Part shown: positions 53,024 through 62,291 of the stretch, piece by piece
Layout of the letters: each line of letters opens with the position of its first letter
Numbering within the stretch: the stretch's first letter is position 1
DNA from: Streptomyces halobius
GTDB taxonomy: Bacteria; Actinomycetota; Actinomycetes; Streptomycetales; Streptomycetaceae
Direction of reading: 5' to 3'
DNA length: 64,000 nucleotides
Assembly: GCF_023277745.1 (NCBI RefSeq)
Contig: NZ_CP086322.1
Span: 5,642,001 to 5,706,000, forward strand
Notes under the pieces: model-generated
Seen by the model: the letters and a program-made list of their open reading frames with translations, nothing else
Databases searched by the model: none
What the model was told of the DNA's origin: nothing
Made by a program: the position numbers and the translations under genes

Positions 53024-53077
53024 GATCGCCGATCAGGGATGAACGGGGTGAACGATGGCCGGTGACGATCGGCGATC
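53024..53077. promoter_or_regulatory. Inverted repeat upstream of TetR
   Basis: GATCGCCGATC (53024-53034) and its complement GATCGGCGATC (53067-53077) flank 32 bases ahead of the TetR gene at 53120. Candidate operator or hairpin. Confidence 0.45.
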
Positions 53078-53119
53078 GATGACCGGCAACGGTCGGCGAG
53101 GAGAGGAGTGAACGCCGCC

Positions 53120-53917
53120 ATGACCGCGACCGACTGTGCGACCGGCGGCCGAGCGATGGGACGTCATGCGACTGACCGTCATGCGACTGCCCCTCCTGTG
53201 ACTGCCCCTCCTGTGACTGCCCCTCATGCGGCTGACCGTCGTACGAAGCCGCTGCAGTCCCAGCAATGCCAGCAGCCCCAGCATTCCCATCAGTCCCCGC
53301 AGCCCCGACTGCGGGCCGATGCCCTGCGCAACCGGGAACGGATCATCGCGGCCGCCCGCCAGGCGATGGTCGAGTTCGGGGCCGAGGTCCCGCTCGACGA
53401 AATCGCTCGACGCGCGGGTGTCGGAAATGCGACGCTCTATCGTCACTTCGCGGATCGCCTGGAGCTGATCCACCACGTCACACTCTCCGTCATGTCCCGT
53501 ACCGCGGACCGCGCGGAGAGCGCCCTTGCCGAGGAGGCCGATGCCTTCCACGCGCTGAGGCGCTTTGCCCACGATGCGGTGGAGGAGAGAATCGGGGCGC
53601 TGTGCCCGCTGCTCTCCGACGATATCGATCCGGCGCATCCCGAAGTGCTCGCGGCGCGTGAACGTCTGGAGGCGGCCGTCGAGGCCCTCATGGGGGCCGC
53701 GCGCGACAGCGGCCGGCTGCGCACCGACATCGCCGTCGGTGACCTGATGGTCGCGCTCACCCAGCTCACGCGCCCGCTGCCGAGCAGTGGCTGCGTGGAC
53801 TTCGACAGGTTTGTGCACAGGCATCTGCAGCTGTTCCTGGACGGCCTGCTGGCGCCTGCGCGCTCCGAACTGCCTGGCGCCGCCGCCACGTTGGACGACC
53901 TGAGGCGCCGTCCGTGA
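53120..53917 (+). CDS. TetR family regulator
   Basis: 265 residues from ATG 53120 with GAGGAGAGGAG upstream. The first 60 residues are a repetitive tail (ATAPPVTAPPVTAPH) unlike the family. Helix-turn-helix follows: VPLDEIARRAGVGNATLYRH. The ligand domain resembles drug-sensing TetR proteins next to exporters. It sits directly before an MFS exporter on the same strand and is the probable repressor of that gene. The alternative GTG 12 bases upstream is weaker. Confidence 0.85.
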   Translation: MTATDCATGGRAMGRHATDRHATAPPVTAPPVTAPHAADRRTKPLQSQQCQQPQHSHQSPQPRLRADALRNRERIIAAARQAMVEFGAEVPLDEIARRAGVGNATLYRHFADRLELIHHVTLSVMSRTADRAESALAEEADAFHALRRFAHDAVEERIGALCPLLSDDIDPAHPEVLAARERLEAAVEALMGAARDSGRLRTDIAVGDLMVALTQLTRPLPSSGCVDFDRFVHRHLQLFLDGLLAPARSELPGAAATLDDLRRRP

Positions 53918-54167
53918 CCCAGGCTCACCGGCCCGCGACGTCTACAAGACGCACAACGTCCACAGCACGTACAACATACGCAACAACCGCGACGTAACGC
54001 ATGTAACACCCGCAACGCAAAAATCAGTTGCAACACCTGAAACATCTGCAATACCTAGATCTCATGCCCAGACCTCTCGGCTCATAGATCTGTCGACGAT
54101 CTTCCACGCACACGTCACACCTCACACTCCCGTTATTCGCTCACCGCACCGCTAGGTGGACCCCTCC
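53918..54167. promoter_or_regulatory. AT-richer promoter region of the MFS gene
   Basis: A CA/AAC-rich stretch with repeated TTGCAACACC / CTGCAATACC-like half-sites (about 54025-54055). AGGTGGA lies 7 bases before the MFS ATG. Probably where the TetR protein binds. Confidence 0.4.
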
Positions 54168-55700
54168 ATGCCTGAAACAGTCACGACCGCCGATCCCCGG
54201 CGCTGGAAAGCGCTGATATTCATCGCCCTCGCGCAGCTGATGGTCGTTCTTGACGCGACGATCGTGAACATCGCGCTGCCGTCCGCCCAGGCGGATCTCG
54301 GCATCTCCGATGCCAACAGACAGTGGGTCATCACTGCTTACGCCCTGGCCTTCGGTGGTCTGCTGCTCTTCGGCGGACGCGTCGCCGACCTGTGGGGGCG
54401 CAAGCGGACCTTCGTCACCGGGCTCGTCGGTTTCGCGGTCGCCTCCGCGCTCGGCGGGGCCGCGGCGAACGAGGGGATGCTGCTGGGCGCGCGTGCGCTG
54501 CAGGGTGTCTTCGGTGCGCTGCTGGCGCCGGCCGCGCTGTCGCTGCTCGCGGTGACATTCACCGAGGCCAAGGAGCGCGCCAAGGCGTTCGGCATCTTCG
54601 GTGCGATCGCCGGTGGTGGTGGCGCCGTGGGGCTGATCCTCGGCGGTGTGCTGACCGAGTACATGGACTGGCGCTGGACCTTCTTCGTCAACATCCCGTT
54701 CGCCGCGGTCGCCGCGACCGGCGCCGTCCTGGTCATCCGTGAGCCCGCGGAGAGCCGTAACCCCTCCCGCCTGGACATTCCCGGCGTCGTCCTGGCCACG
54801 CTCGGCCTGGTCTCGCTGGTGTACGGGTTCACCCGCGCCGAGTCCGACGGCTGGCTGGCCGGCCCGACCCTTGCGCTGTTCGCCGTGTCGGTCGTCCTGC
54901 TGCTGGCGTTCGTACTGGTCGAGTCCAAGGTGAAGGCCCCGCTGCTGCCGCTGCGCGTGGTCGCCGAGCGGAACCGCGCCGGTGTCTACTCGTCGCTCGG
55001 CCTGGCGATCATCGGCATGTTCGGTCTCTTTCTGTTTCTGACCTACTACCTGCAGATCGTGAAGGGCTACACCCCGGTCGTGACCGGTCTGGCCTTCCTC
55101 CCGATGATCGTGGGCATGATCACCGGCTCGACGCAGATCGGTGCCCGGCTGATGACGCGTGTCCGGCCGCGGCTGCTGATGGCGCCCGGTTTCGTGGTCG
55201 CCGCGCTCGGCATGCTGGCGCTGACCCGGATCGACCTGGACACGTCCTACCCAGCGCTGATCCTGCCCGCGTTCCTGCTGCTGGGCCTCGGTATGGGTAC
55301 GGCGTTCATGCCGGCCATGTCGCTGGCCACGCACGGCGTCCAGCCGCGCGATGCCGGGGTCGCCTCCGCGATGGTCAACACCTCGCAGCAGGTGGGCGGG
55401 GCCATCGGTACGGCCCTGCTGAACACCATCGCGGCCAGCGCCACCAGCGCGTACGCCGCCTCGCACGCGGCCGGCGCCCCCTCGCGGGATCTGCTGAAGC
55501 TCCAGTCGATGGTGCACGGCTACAGCACCGCCATCTGGTGGGCGGTCGGCATCCTGCTGCTGGCGGCCCTGATCGCCTTCACCTTCGTCAACACCGGGCG
55601 TGAGGGCGGCGGTTCGACGCCTGCCGCGTCGTCCGGTGACGGCGAGGCCAAGGGCACGGCCGAGGGGGAGGGTGTTTCGGTTCCGGTGATGGCGCACTGA
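54168..55700 (+). CDS. MFS multidrug exporter, 14-helix DHA2 type
   Basis: 510 residues. Motif D1-like LDATIVNIALPSAQADLGIS, motif A GRVADLWGRKRTF and motif C GGGGAVGLILGGVLTEYMDW identify the DHA2 (EmrB/QacA) group with 14 helices. Exports hydrophobic compounds with proton exchange. The ATG is set by AGGTGGA; the GTG at 54156 lies inside that ribosome site. Paired with the TetR gene upstream. Confidence 0.93.
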   Translation: MPETVTTADPRRWKALIFIALAQLMVVLDATIVNIALPSAQADLGISDANRQWVITAYALAFGGLLLFGGRVADLWGRKRTFVTGLVGFAVASALGGAAANEGMLLGARALQGVFGALLAPAALSLLAVTFTEAKERAKAFGIFGAIAGGGGAVGLILGGVLTEYMDWRWTFFVNIPFAAVAATGAVLVIREPAESRNPSRLDIPGVVLATLGLVSLVYGFTRAESDGWLAGPTLALFAVSVVLLLAFVLVESKVKAPLLPLRVVAERNRAGVYSSLGLAIIGMFGLFLFLTYYLQIVKGYTPVVTGLAFLPMIVGMITGSTQIGARLMTRVRPRLLMAPGFVVAALGMLALTRIDLDTSYPALILPAFLLLGLGMGTAFMPAMSLATHGVQPRDAGVASAMVNTSQQVGGAIGTALLNTIAASATSAYAASHAAGAPSRDLLKLQSMVHGYSTAIWWAVGILLLAALIAFTFVNTGREGGGSTPAASSGDGEAKGTAEGEGVSVPVMAH

Positions 55701-55823
55701 GCGGGGGCGGGGGCGGGCGGTATTCCCGTGGTTCGTCACGTGACCGCTCCTGGCTCGTTATGTGACCGCCGTTGGCTGTGAAACGACTCGAAGGCGTCGG
55801 CCTCGTCCGGCTCCGTTGACCCG

Positions 55824-56330
55824 TCAGCGGAGCCAGGGGAGGTCGGCGCCGTTCGGCTGCAGCCCATCGGCCACCACCCTGCAGATCTCGGCGAGTTGGC
55901 CGACCTGCTCGGGGGAGAGGCGATCGAAGATCGCGCCGCGAACGGCGGCGACGTGCCCAGGGGCCGCCTTCTCCAGGACGCGCATTCCCTCGTCCGTGAG
56001 GAAGGCGTTCTGACCGCGCCTGTCGGACGGGCAGTCCTCGCGGCGTACCCAGCCGTTCTTCTCCAGTCGGGCGACCGCGTGCGACAGGCGGGAGCGGGTG
56101 ATCTTGGCGTTCTGGGCCAGCTCGGTCATCCGCATCCGACGCCGCGGTGCACGGGAGAGCTGGACAAGCAGCCCGTAGTAGATATGCGGCATCCCGGCGT
56201 CACGCTGCAGCTGGCGGTCCAGGTGGTCTTCCAGAAGCGTGGTGGCGTGGAGGTAGCACTGCCAGGCGTATTGCTCCTCGTCGCTGAGCCAGCGCGGCTC
56301 GGCTGCGGGTTCGTTCCTCATGCCATCCAC
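55824..56330 (-). CDS. MarR family regulator
   Basis: 168 residues: winged helix with MRMTELAQNAKITRSRLSHA, VARLEKNGWVRREDCPSDRR (wing) and GQNAFLTDEGMRVLEKAAPG. It forms dimers and represses genes for stress or drug response. Convergent with the exporter, so not in its operon. Its own promoter region to the right is repeat-rich. Confidence 0.92.
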   Translation of the reverse strand: MDGMRNEPAAEPRWLSDEEQYAWQCYLHATTLLEDHLDRQLQRDAGMPHIYYGLLVQLSRAPRRRMRMTELAQNAKITRSRLSHAVARLEKNGWVRREDCPSDRRGQNAFLTDEGMRVLEKAAPGHVAAVRGAIFDRLSPEQVGQLAEICRVVADGLQPNGADLPWLR

Positions 56331-56629
56331 TCTCTCACCGCCCGGCGCGTTCTTGAAGGTTTAACAATGGCGAGGTGGTGAGAGCCGGGTGGTGGCGACA
56401 GACGTAGCGGGCTGTGGTGACGGGTGGCAGGAGCGGCGGGGCGACAGGCGTAGCGGGAGGCGGGCGTAGCGGAGGGAAGGGCGGAGGCGTAGTGGGAGTC
56501 CCCCGCAACGGCGGACAGACGCGACAGAGGGCAGGCACAGCGGGGAGGCGGAGGCAACGGGAAGACCGACGCCACGGGGAGACGGGTGGGTTGGGCGTCG
56601 GCCGCGCGCCGGCCACTTCGGGACGGACC
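56331..56629. repeat. GC-rich degenerate repeats, no gene
   Basis: The GCGTAGCGG/GGAGGCG text repeats imperfectly at 56400-56500. It separates the MarR start from the questin oxidase stop. No coding frame is credible. Confidence 0.45.
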
Positions 56630-57679
56630 TCATCCCACCCGGGGAATCAGGTCCTGGGAGCGGAGGGCGGCGGTCAGGGCGCGGTCATCGCCGTCCGGGG
56701 CCCAGGAGGCCACGTCCAGCGCCGTGTCGGTGAACTTGATCGCATGTTCGTCGCCGTGTGCCGTGGCCTCTTCGAAGACCTCCTCCGGGGTGCGCTTCCC
56801 GGCGCGCAGCGGCGGCAGCGGCTCGTCCGGCGTATAGACGGAGGTGAGCGCGGCGCTCGCCGCCCAGGCCACGCCGAGAGACGGCGCCCACAGCTCGGTC
56901 GGGAGCGCCGGGAGGGTGCGCAGTACGGCGTTCGGGGCGGTGGCGGAGTGGACGAGCATCACCGCGTCACCATGGCCGTAGTCGAGATAGCGGTGGGTCG
57001 CCGCCCGTACGAGCGCGGCCAGCTGGACGCGGGCGGCCTCCGGGGCCTCGGGGGCGTTCACGGCCTCGGCGGCCGCCAGCCAGCCCTCCGTTCGGGGGAG
57101 CTGGGCCAGCCCGTCCAGGACGCCTACGTGCTGGTCGGCGACGTGCGGGAGGGCAGCCAGCGCATCCGCGGGAGAGGCGGTGCCGGTCGGCCGGACGGTC
57201 ACCGGCATGGTGGTGTGACGGGCCGCCCAGTAGCCGAGGGCGTGCGCCAACTCGGCGATGCGCGGGCCCTCTTCGCCTTCTTCCAGGAGGGTGCGGACGG
57301 CGTGGCCGACGCGGATGGCGGGGTGGGTCGCGGCGCCCGCGATGCCGGGCAGCAGCCGTGGCCACCACTCGGCCAGCACCTCGCGCCAGGGCCGTTCCGC
57401 GACCTGGTGCGCCATATAGGTGGTCCAGTCCGTGACGCGGCGGGGATCGCCCAGCGCCTGCTGCCAGTTGGCGTCGGTGACGGGGGACTGCGGGCTCGGT
57501 ACGTCCTCCAGCTTGGTGACGTAGTGATCGACCCAGCCGTGCACGGTACGGGCCTGGCCGCGCCGGACCAGGGCCTCGACGGCCATCGGGCCGTGATTGC
57601 TCAGGTAGCCGTGGAATTCGGGGCCGGTGGTGTGCAGGCGCTCCAGGGCTTCGTCGAGTGTGCCGCTCGTCGTATCCAT
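56630..57679 (-). CDS. Questin oxidase family protein (DUF4243)
   Basis: 349 residues. Recognised by GPEFHGYLSNHGPMAVEALV near the start and by central His-containing helices (YGHGDAVMLVHSATAPNAVL). Fungal members open an anthraquinone ring; bacterial functions are unknown. Stand-alone, with no redox partner nearby. Helical throughout, no membrane segment. Confidence 0.83.
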   Translation of the reverse strand: MDTTSGTLDEALERLHTTGPEFHGYLSNHGPMAVEALVRRGQARTVHGWVDHYVTKLEDVPSPQSPVTDANWQQALGDPRRVTDWTTYMAHQVAERPWREVLAEWWPRLLPGIAGAATHPAIRVGHAVRTLLEEGEEGPRIAELAHALGYWAARHTTMPVTVRPTGTASPADALAALPHVADQHVGVLDGLAQLPRTEGWLAAAEAVNAPEAPEAARVQLAALVRAATHRYLDYGHGDAVMLVHSATAPNAVLRTLPALPTELWAPSLGVAWAASAALTSVYTPDEPLPPLRAGKRTPEEVFEEATAHGDEHAIKFTDTALDVASWAPDGDDRALTAALRSQDLIPRVG

Positions 57680-58242
57680 GGTCGAAGGCTAGGACGGCGG
57701 GCGGCCCGGCGTAACGGCCTGCGGCCCTACTCCGGCGGTCGTAAGACCGCAGGTGGGAGCGGTGCGGGCGGCATTGTCAGTGGCGGGTGAGACGCTGAAG
57801 TCGTCGGTCGGAACAGGGGAGTTGGCGTGGTGGCGGCGATGAGGGCGGGGCGGTTGGCGGCGTCGGGCGGGCGGCCGGGGCGGTGGCTCCGGATGGGGAG
57901 CCGGAGTCGGCCGGAAAGGTGATGGGGGAGGGGGCGAGATGGAGGCAGGTGGGGGGAGGGGGCGAGATGGAGGGGGCTGAGAGGGACGTGGTCGAGTGGA
58001 GAGGGTGACGGGGGTGACGGGGGGACTGGAGTGACGGGGGTGACGGGGACGCGGAGCACGGCGGTCGGGCTGATGCCCGGGCCGGTGCCCGGTCCGGTGG
58101 CTGGTCGAGCGGCCGGTGGGGTGGCCGGGCCGGTGGCTGGAGCGGCGGCCGGGGCGGGGACCCGAATACGGGTCTTCGCGGGCGGTGCGGTGCACCCTGT
58201 GTGAGCGTGGGGATGACCTCACGTCGTCATGAGGAGTGTGCG
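57680..58242. repeat. Repeat-rich non-coding gap
   Basis: Units such as GGGGGAGGGGGCGAGATGGA (57926-57975), GTGACGGGGGTGACGGGG (58005-58045) and GGCCGGTGGCTGG (58080-58145) recur. Strong purine bias on one strand. No gene is supported before the ATG at 58243. Confidence 0.55.
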
Positions 58243-58668
58243 ATGGCGCTGTCCGTGGAAGAGCGCGAGCGGTTTCTCGCGGAGCCGCTGGTAGCCGTGT
58301 TGTCCGTCGCGGCGGGGGGCGAGCGGGGGCCGGTGACCGCGCCCGTCTGGTACGCCTACCGTCCGGGTGGTGACGTGGTGCTTTTCACGGGCCGTACATC
58401 GCGCAAGGCCCGGCTGATCGAGCGGATGGGCCGCTTCACCCTGACGGTGCAGCGCACCTCACCGACCTACCGTTATGCCGCTGTTGAAGGCCCGGCCGCG
58501 TTCGCCGAGGTCACATCGGAGCTGGTGAGGAAGGTGGCGAGTCGCTATCTGCCCGCCGAGAAGGTGTCCCGGTACGCGAGGGACGCGCTCGCCCGGGGCG
58601 AGGAGCTGATCGCCGTACGACTGAGCCCCGAGCGGTGGAACGTGGCGGATCTCGGGCCGTCGGGGTGA
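58243..58668 (+). CDS. PNPOx-fold (pyridoxamine-phosphate-oxidase-like) protein
   Basis: 141 residues from ATG 58243 (GAGGAG upstream). RFLAEPLVAVLSVAAGGERG, VTAPVWYAYRPGGDVVLFTG and TSRKARLIERMGRFTLTVQR form the split barrel. Binds FMN or F420; reaction unknown. It lies 188 bases before a second split-barrel gene, with repeats between them. Confidence 0.85.
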   Translation: MALSVEERERFLAEPLVAVLSVAAGGERGPVTAPVWYAYRPGGDVVLFTGRTSRKARLIERMGRFTLTVQRTSPTYRYAAVEGPAAFAEVTSELVRKVASRYLPAEKVSRYARDALARGEELIAVRLSPERWNVADLGPSG

Positions 58669-58733
58669 GCATCCGGGATCCGGGGCGGTGGGGAGGGCCG
58701 GAACCCGGCGGGCGGAACTTGAAGGGAGACCTT

Positions 58734-58802
58734 CGGACGGAGCCCGTCGGAGAATCTGAACGGAACCCGTCGGATGGAACCTGTCGGACGGAATCCGTCG
58801 GA
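58734..58802. repeat. GGAAYCCGTCGGA tandem repeat
   Basis: Four units ending CCGTCGGA or CTGTCGGA, with a 14-base period in the right half, between the two split-barrel genes. Confidence 0.65.
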
Positions 58803-58856
58803 AGCCCGATGGGAAACCGGACAGTGGATGTCGGGTATTGAGGGGAGGGTGAGCGC

Positions 58857-59357
58857 ATGACGAGCGAGAACACAGGCAGCGGCAGCGGTGTCCCCTGGTC
58901 CGAGGTCGAGGCGGCGGAGCCGGAGCTGGCCGGGCGGGTGATGAAGCGCTTCGGGGCGTTCAAGCACCACGTCCTGGCCACCCTCCGCAAGGACGGTGCA
59001 CCCCGACTGTCCGGGGTGGAGGCGGACTTCCGATACGGGGAACTGTGGCTGGGCATGATGACCGGCTCACGCAAGGCACTGGACCTGCGGCGCGACCCGC
59101 GCTTCGGGCTGTACGCCAACCCCGGGCCAGGCACCGACATGGCAGGCGGCGATGTACGGGTCTCCGGGCGGGCGGTAGAGGTGACCGATCCCGAGGTGCT
59201 CGCGCGCTATGCAGCGGATGTGAAACCCCCGGAGCCGTTCCTTCTGTTCCGGGCAGCAGAGCTGACGGAGGTGGTGCGGACGTCGATCGAGGCCCCGTAC
59301 CTCGTGGTGGAGAGCTGGCGGCCAGGCGGACCGCTGCGTACTGTCCGGCGGACGTAG
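58857..59357 (+). CDS. PNPOx-fold protein
   Basis: 166 residues: LAGRVMKRFGAFKHHVLATL, RKDGAPRLSGVEADFRYGEL, WLGMMTGSRKALDLRRDPRF and FGLYANPG, the pyridoxamine 5'-phosphate oxidase-like barrel. The pattern, with S/T-G before the second strand, is common in actinobacterial flavin- or F420-binding proteins. Ribosome site GGGAGGGTGAG. Confidence 0.87.
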   Translation: MTSENTGSGSGVPWSEVEAAEPELAGRVMKRFGAFKHHVLATLRKDGAPRLSGVEADFRYGELWLGMMTGSRKALDLRRDPRFGLYANPGPGTDMAGGDVRVSGRAVEVTDPEVLARYAADVKPPEPFLLFRAAELTEVVRTSIEAPYLVVESWRPGGPLRTVRRT

Positions 59358-59445
59358 GGGAGGGGACCTGGCCGGCGCCCGGGGCTCAGCTGACGTCTTG
59401 GGACTGGGGGCACCGGCCGTCGGCCGGTGCCCGAGGTCCTGGTGG

Positions 59446-60012
59446 TCAGTGCGCGCCGTGCGGTCGGCGGGGTATGCGCAGCCGGTGGGCCCTGCGGGGG
59501 CGGTGCAGGCCGTGCGGTTCCTTGGTGCGCTTGGCTCGGAACATATACAGCGAGACGGCGAACATGATGCTGCCCATGACCAAGCCCCAGGTCGACGACT
59601 TGAGGACGGACGGTCCGCTGAGGTTGTAGAGCCAGCCCATCGAGGTGCCGAAGAGCGCGCCGTACAGCAGCGCCCGTATCTCGGTGATCATGGTGGACTG
59701 GTAATGCACCAGCAACAGGCCCAGCGTCCCGGAGACCACCGCCGTGACGAGCCCGACCAATGCGGCCTGGCCGCCCTTGGCGCCGCTGGTGTGGTCGATC
59801 CACAGTGCGTAGCAGCCGAGACCGAGTGCTGCGATAACGGGCCACAGCACCTTCGCCGGGACGCGGCGCCCCACTCCGGGCCGGGACTCCGCCTGCGGTT
59901 CGCCGGGCTGGGAGGTCGTCTGCGGTTCGCCGCTCGTCGCACCGTGCTCCGGTTCGATGGCGCCGTGTGAACGGGCGGCCCGCGCATCGGGCTCCTGAGG
60001 GTGGTTGTCCAT
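59446..60012 (-). CDS. Hypothetical membrane protein
   Basis: 188 residues. The first 50 are polar (Pro/Gln/Glu-rich). Four membrane helices follow (about 56-72, 82-100, 112-128, 140-158), and the tail is Arg/His-rich (RPRRAHRLRIPRRPHGAH). No family recognised. Its N-terminal DNA lies beside a 40-bp tandem repeat. Confidence 0.7.
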   Translation of the reverse strand: MDNHPQEPDARAARSHGAIEPEHGATSGEPQTTSQPGEPQAESRPGVGRRVPAKVLWPVIAALGLGCYALWIDHTSGAKGGQAALVGLVTAVVSGTLGLLLVHYQSTMITEIRALLYGALFGTSMGWLYNLSGPSVLKSSTWGLVMGSIMFAVSLYMFRAKRTKEPHGLHRPRRAHRLRIPRRPHGAH

Positions 60013-60090
60013 GACCGGCTCCTCTCGCGTGCCCTCACTACAGGCGACACCCGGCCACCGTCGCCGTCAACTCGGGTCGGCCGCGAACCC

Positions 60091-60180
60091 CTCCGGGGCG
60101 GCCGCGCGCCCCTCAGGGTCGGGTGCACCTCTCCGGGGCGGCCGCGCGCCCCTCAGGGTCGGGTACGCCCCTCCGGCCCG
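60091..60180. repeat. 40-bp tandem repeat
   Basis: CTCCGGGGCGGCCGCGCGCC starts at 60091 and 60131 with a degenerate third start at 60171, a 40-bp period. Upstream of the membrane protein. Confidence 0.75.
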
Positions 60181-60472
60181 GCCGCGAGCCCCGTCAGCGT
60201 CACCGTCTGCGCAACCAAAAAACCATGCGAGCCGTCTTTCAAGTGGGAGAGGAACCACGGGCGACGCTGCTCGGGGGTGAAGAGCTCCGTGTCGAACGTG
60301 ATGGGTCTCTCGCGGGTCCTGCAATTACCCGGTGATCGCAGAACTCCGTGGGGGCCTGGAGATCGGCCTCGATGCCCGCTCTGACCAGTACTTCTCCGTG
60401 ATCAGAAGGCATGCCGCGTCCTCGGATCGGGCGCAGGGTACTGCATGATCGCAAAAATAGGTGCGCGGCATG

Positions 60473-60498
60473 GGAATTCTGTCCGGATTCCAGCCGTT
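60473..60498 (+). promoter_or_regulatory. SigR-type promoter of hrdD
   Basis: GGAAT (60473-60477), 18 bases, GTT (60496-60498): an exact match to the Streptomyces SigR oxidative-stress promoter consensus, 129 bases before the hrdD ATG. SigR control of hrdD is known in S. coelicolor. Confidence 0.8.
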
Positions 60499-60626
60499 GT
60501 TTCCTTCGAACGGGCCGCTGGGCCAATCATCGGCATCGGTGACTCATCGGTGGCAATCAACCGGTGGTCAACCACTCGGTCCGCTCCAACGTCCCGCGAC
60601 CGACTCATCGCAAAGGGAGCACACGC

Positions 60627-61628
60627 ATGGCAACCCGTGCCGTCGCCCAACGTCAGGCCAGCAGCAGCGGTTCTGATGGGGCCAGCAGTGTTCGCGCTGT
60701 AGGCGGGGAGATCGCCGACCGCGACCTGGTCGGCATGTACCTCGACGAGATCGCGCGCACACCCCTGCTCGACGCCGCCAAGGAGGTCGAGCTGTCCCAG
60801 ACCATCGAGGCGGGCGTCTACGCCCAGCAGATCCTGGACGGCGAGGTCGCCGACGGCAATGCCGCAGGCGCCAGCCGCGAGGAGCTTGAGGCACTGGCCG
60901 CCGAGAGCGCCAAGGCGAAGGACATCTTCATCCGCTCCAACCTGCGGCTGGTCGTCGCGGTCGCCCGCCGCTACCCACGGGCCGGTCTGCCCCTGCTGGA
61001 TCTGATCCAGGAGGGCAACGCCGGGCTGGTGCGCGCCGTGGAGAAGTTCGACTACGCCAAGGGGTTCAAGTTCTCGACGTATGCGACGTGGTGGATCCGC
61101 CAGGCCATCACGCGTTCCATCGCCGACCAGTCGCGCACGATCCGGCTGCCCGTGCACCTCGTCGAGGAGCTGGGCCGCATCCGCCGGGTGCAGCGCGAGT
61201 TCAACCGCGAGAACGGCCGCGACCCGGAGCCGGAGGAGGTCGCCGGCGAGCTGGGCTCCACGCCCGCACGGATCACCGACGTCCTGGACTGGGCGCGCGA
61301 CCCGGTCAGCCTGAACATGTCGGTGGACGACGACGGCGACACCCAGTTCGGCGATCTGCTGGAGGACACCTCCGCGGCCTCGCCCGAGCAGTCCGTGCTG
61401 TCGCTGCTGCGCAGTGAGGAGCTGGAGGATCTGATCGACCGGCTCGATCACCGCACCGCATCGATCATCAAGGCGCGCTACGGCATCGAGGACGGCCGCG
61501 AGCGCACGCTCACCGAGGTCGGCAAGCAGCACGGTCTCACCCGTGAGCGGATCCGCCAGATCGAGAAGCACGCACTGCTGGAGCTGAAGCGGATGGCGCG
61601 TGACACGGGGTTCGACGCGGCGGCGTAG
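60627..61628 (+). CDS. hrdD: RNA polymerase sigma factor HrdD
   Basis: 333 residues from ATG 60627 (AAAGGGAG upstream). Region 1.2 DLVGMYLDEIARTPLLDAAK, region 2 SNLRLVVAVARRYPRAGLPL, LDLIQEGNAGLVRAVEKFDY and FSTYATWWIRQAITRSIADQ, region 3 LVEELGRIRRVQREFNRENG, region 4 LTEVGKQHGLTRERIRQIEK. It is an RpoD-like, non-essential group-2 sigma factor; the length and the DTGFDAAA end fit HrdD. A SigR-type promoter precedes it. Confidence 0.93.
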   Translation: MATRAVAQRQASSSGSDGASSVRAVGGEIADRDLVGMYLDEIARTPLLDAAKEVELSQTIEAGVYAQQILDGEVADGNAAGASREELEALAAESAKAKDIFIRSNLRLVVAVARRYPRAGLPLLDLIQEGNAGLVRAVEKFDYAKGFKFSTYATWWIRQAITRSIADQSRTIRLPVHLVEELGRIRRVQREFNRENGRDPEPEEVAGELGSTPARITDVLDWARDPVSLNMSVDDDGDTQFGDLLEDTSAASPEQSVLSLLRSEELEDLIDRLDHRTASIIKARYGIEDGRERTLTEVGKQHGLTRERIRQIEKHALLELKRMARDTGFDAAA

Positions 61629-61794
61629 TGCGTCGCGTGTGATCGGTTGTCGTGCGTGATGGGGCGGCTTGGCGGTTGCCGGTAACGCTTGGCGACTGCT
61701 GGTAACGGGGTAGCGGGCGCGGGCCCGCCGGCATCCGCGTACCCCGTACGCCCCGCCCCGCCCCGTACCGCATTGCCACGTCCCGCCTGCCCTC
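61629..61794. other. Intergenic, nothing recognised
   Basis: Short gap after hrdD with TTGGCGGTTGCCGGTAACG / TTGGCGACTGCTGGTAACG direct repeats. No terminator with a clear stem was seen. Confidence 0.4.
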
Positions 61795-62291
61795 TGCTAG
61801 CGCATCGCGCGGGCCGCGCTCGCCGAGCTCCCCGGCAGCCGCGACCTGACCGGCCCCCGCCCCGGTAACGCCAACGGTCCCGGATCCGGCAGCGCCGGGA
61901 GCGTCATCCTGGACGCCGGTACGACCGTCGCCCGGTTCACCCTCCACTCGTAGGCGGCCGCATCCGGCACCGTACGCGGGCCGCGGTCGACGACTGGGCG
62001 CTGCGCGCCTACCGCGAAATCAACGCCGACGTGGTGTTCCTCGCCACCAACGGCTTCTCCCTCGACGGCGGCCTGACCATCCCCGACCTCGCGGAGGCCG
62101 CCGTCAAGCGTGCCCTGATCCGTGCCGCCCGCCGGGCCGTCCTGCTCGCCGACTCCGCCAAGTTCGGGCAGCAGCACTTCGCCCGGTTCGGAGAGCTGTC
62201 GGACGTGGACCTGCTCATCACCGACACCGGGCTGAGCCCCGACGACGCCCTCGCCATCGAGCGCGCGGGCACGGAAGTGGTACGCGCTTGA
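61795..62291 (+). pseudogene. DeoR-type fructose-operon regulator (FruR) remnant
   Basis: Pieces of a DeoR sensor domain: ARAALAELPGSRD and SVILDAGTTVARF in one frame, a deletion near 61945, then LVGGRIRHRTRAAVDDWALR, AYREINADVVFLATNGFSLD, LAEAAVKRALIRAARRAVLL and SDVDLLITDTGLSPDDALAI in another. The helix-turn-helix part is absent. Its stop overlaps the fruK TTG, as in intact fruR-fruK operons. Confidence 0.72.

Noticed and set aside
54141..55739. 532-codon minus-strand frame opposite the MFS exporter
   Set aside because: Gln/Asp/Arg-rich antisense shadow of a strongly supported membrane protein.
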